Positions 6,958-11,365 of a DNA stretch of 11,365 nucleotides are shown here, piece by piece. The stretch comes from a bacterium (lineage in GTDB: Bacteria; Nitrospinota_A; UBA7883; JACRGQ01). Numbering within the stretch: the first letter of the stretch is position 1; every line of letters begins with the position of its first letter. The translations under genes and the position numbers were made by a program. Under the pieces are notes generated by a model that saw nothing but the letters and a program-made list of their open reading frames with translations, did not search any database and had not been told where the DNA came from. Location: assembly GCA_021815535.1 (NCBI GenBank), contig JAKAGL010000052.1:1-11365 (forward strand), read 5' to 3'.

Positions 6958-7939
6958 GTTGATATTTCCGCACTGCTTCGTTGTGCTCTTTAAGAGTGAC
7001 GGAGAATTTGTGCTTCTTGACTTTGCCCATTGCCACGAAATAAAGGTAGTTTACGGTTGCCGGCTCGTAGACCGCTTCAAGGGCCCCCATGCCGGGGTTG
7101 GCAATGGGACCGGGAGGAAGGCCACGATAGCGGTAGGTGTTGTATGGAGAATCAATGGAAAGGTCTTTTTTACGGATGTTGCCGTCGAAATCATGAATGG
7201 CGTATATGACAGTCGGATCGGCCTGTAATGGCATGGAACGCTTCAGCCGGTTATAAAACACGGCGGCGATAATAGGGTATTCATCAGGTCCGGCGGCCTC
7301 CTTTTCCACGATGGAGGCGAGCGTGACGATCTGATGCAACCGGTCGGCCTTATCCGGGTGTTGCTGGCGCAGGATGGCCGTTTTTCTCATAAAGGTCGCC
7401 AACATGCCCCGGACTACCGCCACCCCGCCGGCATCTTTGCGGAAGTGATATGTTTCCGGCATCAGGTATCCTTCGGCGTTTTCACCGGTAATGCCGAATT
7501 CGCCGAGAAGCTTTCTGTCGGCGGCGGCTTTAAGAAAATCGTCTACGGTGCAAAGCCCTTTGGCGGCGGTCAGTTCGGCAATTTGCTTCATTGTAAACCC
7601 CTCTGGCACGGTAAAGGAGTGCAGTTTTACCCGGCCCTCGACAAGTTGGTGGAGCAGATCCGTGGGTTTCTGGCTCGGATCAAGATCGTATTCCCCCGCC
7701 CTGATCTTGCCCACCATCCGATGCAGTTTTGCGACCAGGGTGAAGGTCGTGGCCGATTTTATGGCGCCGGCCGCTTCCAGCATCCTGGCCGTTTGTGAAA
7801 GGTGCATACCGGGAGTAATGGTTACGGTGATCAGTCCGTGTGTTGAGGATGCGGGGGTGTTGATCTCCCTCAGGGCGGCCGCAAGCAACAACAGAAGCAC
7901 AAAAAGAGCCGTCACGGCCAGCGCTATAAGCTTTTTCAC
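6941..7939 (-). CDS. mltG: MltG, endolytic murein transglycosylase
   Basis: Inner-membrane enzyme (YceG-like family) that cuts nascent glycan strands and is thought to act as a terminator of glycan polymerisation. At 332 residues it has the normal length. A membrane anchor at about 4-23 is followed by a LysM-like region (ITPGMHLSQTARMLEAAGAI at 41-60; AGEYDLDP at 81-88; FTVPEGFTMKQIAELTA at 109-125) and the catalytic domain from about 155 (EGYLMPETYHF at 156-166). ASIVEKEA at 208-215 holds the catalytic Glu, probably Glu212, equivalent to Glu218 of the E. coli enzyme. LQADPTVIYAI at 238-248 and SPYNTYRYRGLPPGPIANPG at 264-283 are family signatures. The start is GTG at 7939; no better in-frame start exists upstream and no clear Shine-Dalgarno precedes it. 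A six-codon frame (ATG at 7953) ends at TGA overlapping the GTG. It lies between a barrel gene and a SprT-like gene in one operon, separate from the PBP2/RodA genes. Confidence 0.95.
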   Translation of the reverse strand: MKKLIALAVTALFVLLLLLAAALREINTPASSTHGLITVTITPGMHLSQTARMLEAAGAIKSATTFTLVAKLHRMVGKIRAGEYDLDPSQKPTDLLHQLVEGRVKLHSFTVPEGFTMKQIAELTAAKGLCTVDDFLKAAADRKLLGEFGITGENAEGYLMPETYHFRKDAGGVAVVRGMLATFMRKTAILRQQHPDKADRLHQIVTLASIVEKEAAGPDEYPIIAAVFYNRLKRSMPLQADPTVIYAIHDFDGNIRKKDLSIDSPYNTYRYRGLPPGPIANPGMGALEAVYEPATVNYLYFVAMGKVKKHKFSVTLKEHNEAVRKYQLAGRG

Positions 7940-7976
7940 CCGGGGGCCGTCATGGTTGTGATGGGTATTTGCGGTA

Positions 7977-9221
7977 CTAATAGCTGTAGGATGTGCCGAG
8001 AAACACCATCAAATTGTTCATCGTCATGGTGCCGCTCGTAGGGGACGCGCTGTTTATCCAGTGCTGTCCGCTGCCAAAGCTGTCGGTGAATCCGACGGTG
8101 ATCGCGCTTCCCTTGACGAAGTAACTTCCGCTAAACGATATGCCATAGAGATCGATATGTTCCGGGTCGGCGGCTGTTGCCACGGCTTTGGTATTGGAGC
8201 GGTCGGAAAAAATACCGGTGCGGATGGCAAATGAAGAAGACAAATAGTATTCCATACCGACCGCCGCGTTGATAACCGGCTGGTGATCGCCCCATATGTC
8301 GGTAACGGCGCTGGTGTAGGAAAGGTCTCCTGCAATGAGAGTCTTGTTGGAGGGGAAGTAAGCAATACCGAATTTTGCGGTATAGGGGGTGTTGGTTTCG
8401 CTGCTAAAGCGCTGGATGTTGAAATAGGGATTGGTGGTGTAATCCGTGGGAGGTGTGGGGCTGGGAGTTTTTTGGGTCGCTTGGAAATATATATCGGAAT
8501 TGAAAAGAAAGGTTTTTGTTGCGGTAAGTCCCACGGCATATTTGCCGTTTTCCGGGGAATAGAGGATGCCGATGATGGGGCGCCCTCCCTGATCCTCTTC
8601 GCGAAGCAGGCTGTTTGCCCAGTTATAGGTGGTATTGGAGTACTTTTGAAAGCTGTTGTTCATTATTTTGTATTTTTTATAGTAATAGTAAAGGCTGATG
8701 CCCACTTTGAGGTCTTTGGATACGTTCCATGCAATCGAAGGTCCGATATTGTAAATATTGTATTCCTTCAGATAATTGAGCGTCCATTCGGTCACCGTTG
8801 TGGTGGGGTTGTAGAATGTTTGATTCTGTTCTTCCAGCAGGGAATCCTGTACGGCGTACGAGAAGCCGATGGTGCCGTAGGGGGTGTGCTGTACTACGCC
8901 GAAAAAGTTCGGCTGGAGGGTTTCCGATCTGCGTTCATAAGAAAAATTCAGCCCTGCGTTATCGTATTTTTTATTGCTGGTGGAAAAGGCGTTTGCGCTG
9001 ACGGAGAGGTTGGATCCGAAGGAGTAGACCGTTCCGGCCGGATTATGAAACAGGCCTGAGGCGTCATCCGAAACGGCGGTATAGGCGCCGCCCATGCCAG
9101 CGGGCCGTTCGCCAATGATGGTGCTGTTATAGTGATACTCATCCGCATATGCCGCTCCGGCGAATGCCACCGCCGCCGCCAGGCAAACAAGCAGTCTAGT
9201 CTTTTCTTGCAAGAACCCCAT
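7977..9221 (-). CDS. FadL/OMPP1-like outer-membrane beta-barrel protein
   Basis: Predicted outer-membrane transporter or porin-like barrel, 414 residues. The ATG at 9221 is chosen because AAGGAGAGG lies just upstream and the first 26 residues form a clear signal peptide (MGFLQEKTRLLVCL... ending AYA before DE). A longer in-frame reading to 9305 would bury that signal. After cleavage, ERPAGMGGAYTAVSDDASGL at 38-57 and FHNPAG at 58-63 match the conserved N-terminal region of FadL/OMPP1/PorV-type barrels. The rest alternates polar and hydrophobic residues with many aromatics, and the C-terminus (VFLGTSYSY) ends in an aromatic residue as expected for recognition by the BAM complex. FadL relatives move hydrophobic molecules such as fatty acids or aromatics. 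The cargo here cannot be told from sequence. The start overlaps the end of the M48 gene by 26 bases. Confidence 0.83.
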   Translation of the reverse strand: MGFLQEKTRLLVCLAAAVAFAGAAYADEYHYNSTIIGERPAGMGGAYTAVSDDASGLFHNPAGTVYSFGSNLSVSANAFSTSNKKYDNAGLNFSYERRSETLQPNFFGVVQHTPYGTIGFSYAVQDSLLEEQNQTFYNPTTTVTEWTLNYLKEYNIYNIGPSIAWNVSKDLKVGISLYYYYKKYKIMNNSFQKYSNTTYNWANSLLREEDQGGRPIIGILYSPENGKYAVGLTATKTFLFNSDIYFQATQKTPSPTPPTDYTTNPYFNIQRFSSETNTPYTAKFGIAYFPSNKTLIAGDLSYTSAVTDIWGDHQPVINAAVGMEYYLSSSFAIRTGIFSDRSNTKAVATAADPEHIDLYGISFSGSYFVKGSAITVGFTDSFGSGQHWINSASPTSGTMTMNNLMVFLGTSYSY

Positions 9222-10026
9222 TGAACCTCTCCTTGCCGATTTTATAGCCGTTTCCCCCCAAGCCGTCTTTTTCAATTGACTGGCTGATCCACTGTATCCG
9301 TTCATCGAAGGACGGATGCAATTTTGTAATGGATGCGATCTCTTTTTCCTGTCCCGACTTTATCTTCTTGAAATAGCGCACAAGGGCGGTGGGGTCGTAA
9401 CCGGCGTTGGCGGCCAGCAGGACGCCAAGGGTGTCGGCTTCGATTTCGTCCTGTTTCTTGTAGCCGCGCTCGAAGAGGATATTTGTTGCTTCATCCACTG
9501 CGCGGACAAAGGTGAGGTTCACCGCTTCACCCGCGCCGCCGATCATGTGGGAGAATCCCATCACGGGGGAATCGCTGGTGCCGTGGATGTTGAGTTCTTT
9601 CACGATGTGCCGCTGGCATATGTGGATCATCTCGTGCCCTATCACCGCGGCCAACTCCGATTCGTCATTCATCGCTTCGATGGCCCCCCGCGTGATGAAA
9701 ATGTACCCGCCCGGAGCGGAAAAGCCGTTGATCATATCGGTATCAAGTATTCCCACTGTGAATGCCAACTCGGGCCGGTTGGAGTATTGGGCCAGCGTTT
9801 TGGCGACAAGGTTGGCATAGCGGGTGAGGGCGTCATTCTTGTACAGCGGGTACTTGCCCAGAATGCGCGCGCCCACTTCTTTGCCGAAGGTGATTTCCGC
9901 CTTGATGTCTTCAGTGTTTATTGACTGTCCGAGGTTGTGAGTGCGTATACGGGCTACGTTTTCGGCGGCGGCGGGAACAGTCAACAAAAAGGCCAGCGCG
10001 GAACCAAGCAGGATTTTTTTCATCAT
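9196..10026 (-). CDS. Secreted M48-family metallopeptidase
   Basis: Predicted periplasmic zinc protease of the M48 (Ste24/BepA/LoiP-like) family. The product is 276 residues from the first of two adjacent ATGs (10026 and 10023). MMKKILLGSALAFLLTVPAAA is a signal peptide without a lipobox Cys, so a soluble periplasmic enzyme is predicted. The peptidase domain runs from about 40 to 255. GHEMIH at 130-135 gives His131 and His135 as zinc ligands and Glu132 as the catalytic base; EIEAD at 194-198 gives Glu194 as the third ligand. FSAPGGYIFITRGAI at 102-116, ANAGYDP at 206-212 and LHPSFDERI at 236-244 are typical M48 features. No TPR domain follows, unlike BepA. Relatives degrade misfolded outer-membrane proteins, and the next gene encodes such a protein, but a specific link is inference. 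The start lies 4 bases after the SH3b stop. A longer reading to 10092 would add residues before the signal and is rejected. Confidence 0.92.
   Translation of the reverse strand: MMKKILLGSALAFLLTVPAAAENVARIRTHNLGQSINTEDIKAEITFGKEVGARILGKYPLYKNDALTRYANLVAKTLAQYSNRPELAFTVGILDTDMINGFSAPGGYIFITRGAIEAMNDESELAAVIGHEMIHICQRHIVKELNIHGTSDSPVMGFSHMIGGAGEAVNLTFVRAVDEATNILFERGYKKQDEIEADTLGVLLAANAGYDPTALVRYFKKIKSGQEKEIASITKLHPSFDERIQWISQSIEKDGLGGNGYKIGKERFNGVLARKD
9226..9234 (-). promoter_or_regulatory. Strong Shine-Dalgarno for the barrel gene, inside the M48 coding region
   Basis: AAGGAGAGG on the minus strand, with AAGGAG 7 bases from the ATG at 9221. It decides the start of the barrel gene and shows that its initiation signals lie within the last codons of the M48 peptidase gene. 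Confidence 0.8.
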
Positions 10027-10030
10027 GGTG

Positions 10031-10507
10031 TTATTTTCCCGCCTCAAAGTCCTGAACGTCCCGGTCGCTGATTTTTCCGGACATCTCTTCAAGGTATGCC
10101 ATTGAGCGGTAGTCCGCCTGGCCGATTTCGTTCATCCGTTTGCGCTCGGCGTCGGAAAGACCCCTGGCCGCCGCGGCGCTGGTGATGGCGCTGCTCCGCT
10201 TTCGCGCCTTCTCCTGCAAATCCGAGGCATCGGCGGTAATCACGGTTACTTTCTCCATCGGCGGATTATCAGCCACCGCCATATGATTGATCCAGCCGGA
10301 AGCGGCCCCCGTTTTCACTTTGATCCATCCGTCCTTTTCTTCCACCTGCTCCAGCTTGTCGCCGCGGTTGACGGTATTGAGCACCTGTGCCTTGAAGTTG
10401 GGTTCGCTCATGATCTTTGCTTTTACACTTTGCACAAACAGGTCTTTGGCCGATGCGGTTCCCTGCAGCAGAAGTATTGCGGCAATTATGAAAAATGCTC
10501 GCTTCAT
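10031..10507 (-). CDS. Secreted bacterial SH3 (SH3b) domain protein
   Basis: Predicted periplasmic protein of 158 residues. Residues 1-20 are a signal peptide (MKRAFFIIAAILLLQGTASA, cleavage before KD). Residues about 22-80 form a bacterial SH3 domain: FVQSVKAKIMSEPNFKAQVL, then RGDKLEQVEEKDGWIKVK, then ASGWINHMAV, the three-part pattern of SH3_3 proteins, which usually bind peptidoglycan or peptide ligands. The remaining 75 residues are charged and probably helical, with a distinctive RKRSSAITSAAAARGL stretch at 102-117. No enzyme motif is present. GAGGAGG (10521-10515) is 7 bases before the ATG, and the ATG overlaps the cyclase stop as ATGA. The M48 gene starts 4 bases after its stop, so an adaptor or wall-targeting partner for the protease is plausible but unproven. 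Confidence 0.85.
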   Translation of the reverse strand: MKRAFFIIAAILLLQGTASAKDLFVQSVKAKIMSEPNFKAQVLNTVNRGDKLEQVEEKDGWIKVKTGAASGWINHMAVADNPPMEKVTVITADASDLQEKARKRSSAITSAAAARGLSDAERKRMNEIGQADYRSMAYLEEMSGKISDRDVQDFEAGK

Positions 10508-11365
10508 CGGGATCCCTCCTCTGTCTCAAGTTTCTCTTTGCAACGGGATGCAAAAAGTTCCCTCAAAGTGACGTTGTTCACGCCATTATACAGCTTCAAC
10601 GCTGAAATATAATCACCTTTTTCGTAGAGCGCGAAGGCGTTATCGGTCAATGCCGCCTGTTCCTTCGCATCCGCCTCTCCGGCTTCGCCCTCGTACACCA
10701 TCGCTTCGTAAATAAGCACCGGTTCGGCCTTGCCGCGCACCTTTACGCGGTCGAGAATCCGGCACAGCAACTTGCCTTCCAGCTTGCGGTACGTAAATTC
10801 GGAAATAATGATCGGCGCGCCATAATTTTTGTTGAGCGCTTCCAGCCGGGAAGCCAAATTCACGGTGTCGCCGATCACGGTGAAATTCAATTTTTTCTCG
10901 GAACCGATATTCCCCATGATCGCCTCGCCCGAATTGATGCCTATACCGATTTTCAGGTCGAGGAGGATTCCCTTCCGCGCCAGTTCCGTATTCACCGTCT
11001 TTAACAGCTTGGTCATTTCAATAGCGGCTGTTACGGCCCGCAAGGCGTGATCCGGCAGTTTTACCGGGGCACCCCAATAGGCCATGATGGCATCTCCGAT
11101 GAATTTATCGATGGTTCCCCGCGTACGGAAGATGGCGTCGGTCATATAGTTGAAATGGGTGTTGAGCATGGCGACAACCTGTTCAGGCGGGGTCTTGTCG
11201 GAGAAGGTGGTGAAACTGCGGATATCCGAGACCAGGACCACCGCTTCGGTGCGAATCCCCTGAATCGTCGGGCCCTGGCCCGGCGACTCCGAAACCGCTT
11301 CCACCGCCTTTTCCGAAACCAGAGAGGCCAGTTCGTGCCTTTGCCGCAACCCCTCGGTCATCTCG
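10504..11365 (-). CDS. Class III adenylate/guanylate cyclase, 5' partial
   Basis: Nucleotide cyclase that would make cAMP (less likely cGMP) from ATP. The frame is open to the right edge, so the N-terminus is missing; the ATG at 11361 is internal. The first residues (EMTEGLRQRHELASLVSEKAVEAV) look like the end of a HAMP domain and linker, suggesting a membrane sensor upstream. Numbering from that Met: catalytic domain about 36-222. Metal ligands Asp46 (LVSDIRSFT) and Asp90 (FIGDAIMAYWG), base-recognition pair Lys86 and Thr161 (LNFTVIGDTVN, the Lys/Thr type of class IIIb adenylate cyclases), and transition-state residues Asn168 and Arg172 (VNLASR) are all present, so the enzyme should be active. 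Residues about 236-280 form a short TPR-like helical tail (NAFALYEKGDYISALKLYN) often seen on CHASE2-type cyclases. The stop overlaps the SH3b start by ATGA, making it the first visible gene of the operon. Confidence 0.92.
   Translation of the reverse strand, partial: EMTEGLRQRHELASLVSEKAVEAVSESPGQGPTIQGIRTEAVVLVSDIRSFTTFSDKTPPEQVVAMLNTHFNYMTDAIFRTRGTIDKFIGDAIMAYWGAPVKLPDHALRAVTAAIEMTKLLKTVNTELARKGILLDLKIGIGINSGEAIMGNIGSEKKLNFTVIGDTVNLASRLEALNKNYGAPIIISEFTYRKLEGKLLCRILDRVKVRGKAEPVLIYEAMVYEGEAGEADAKEQAALTDNAFALYEKGDYISALKLYNGVNNVTLRELFASRCKEKLETEEGSR
10515..10521 (-). promoter_or_regulatory. Strong Shine-Dalgarno for the SH3b gene, inside the cyclase 3' end
   Basis: GAGGAGG encodes part of the Glu-Glu-Gly near the cyclase C-terminus and sits 7 bases before the ATG at 10507. 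It supports tightly coupled expression of the cyclase and the SH3b protein. Confidence 0.78.

Noticed and set aside
8283..9059. A 258-codon open frame on the plus strand
   Set aside because: It is antisense to the barrel gene, whose signal peptide, Shine-Dalgarno and FadL-like motif are clear; the antisense translation shows no family features.
9222..9305. N-terminal extension of the barrel protein to 9305
   Set aside because: The extension would put 28 polar residues before a good signal peptide, while AAGGAGAGG sits directly before the ATG at 9221.
9316..9924. A 202-codon open frame on the plus strand
   Set aside because: It is antisense to the M48 peptidase gene with its intact HEMIH and EIEAD motifs; no independent support.
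10027..10092. N-terminal extension of the M48 peptidase to 10092
   Set aside because: It would overlap the SH3b gene and bury the signal peptide; the ATG pair at 10026/10023 is next to the SH3b stop.

Overview
The window is gene-dense chromosomal DNA from a Gram-negative bacterium, with no phage, transposon, CRISPR or RNA genes visible. An outer-membrane barrel protein, several periplasmic signal peptides, MltG, a CcmH-type cytochrome c biogenesis protein and a PBP2/RodA pair all fit a diderm cell. The gene order PBP2, RodA, then an 825-residue radical SAM/DUF2344 fusion resembles the cell-shape clusters of Geobacter-like (former Deltaproteobacteria), Nitrospirota or Nitrospinota genomes. The lineage is an inference from gene content and was not tested.

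Plus strand, 1-6207. The window opens inside mrdA (PBP2, N-terminus cut off). rodA follows 3 bases later, then a radical SAM gene that overlaps rodA by 8 bases. PBP2 and RodA form the transpeptidase/glycosyltransferase core of the elongasome; mreBCD may lie just off the left edge. After a 41-base gap holding a short GC-rich stem-loop and an extended -10-like sequence come two genes joined by an ATGA overlap: a CcmH-type membrane-anchored cysteine protein and a small CcmI-like membrane protein ending in a zinc ribbon. They look like a cytochrome c maturation pair.

Convergent junction, 6208-6256. This 49-base stretch has no convincing terminator.

Minus strand, 11365 down to 6257. Six genes are packed like one operon transcribed leftward. 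In order they are a class III adenylate cyclase (N-terminus off the right edge), a secreted SH3b protein, a secreted M48 metallopeptidase, a FadL/OMPP1-like outer-membrane barrel, the lytic transglycosylase MltG, and a SprT-like metalloprotein. Junctions are a 4-base ATGA overlap, 4 bases, a 26-base overlap, 37 bases and 6 bases. Four of the six products act in or across the envelope, so the likely theme is envelope maintenance, possibly tied to a cAMP signal.

I see no clearly undescribed system. The best leads are a perfect 7-bp hairpin at the mltG/SprT-like junction that holds the upstream stop codon and the Shine-Dalgarno in its loop, the cyclase-SH3b-M48-barrel gene set, and the unusual CcmH/zinc-ribbon pair. 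No stretch over 300 bases lacks a gene.
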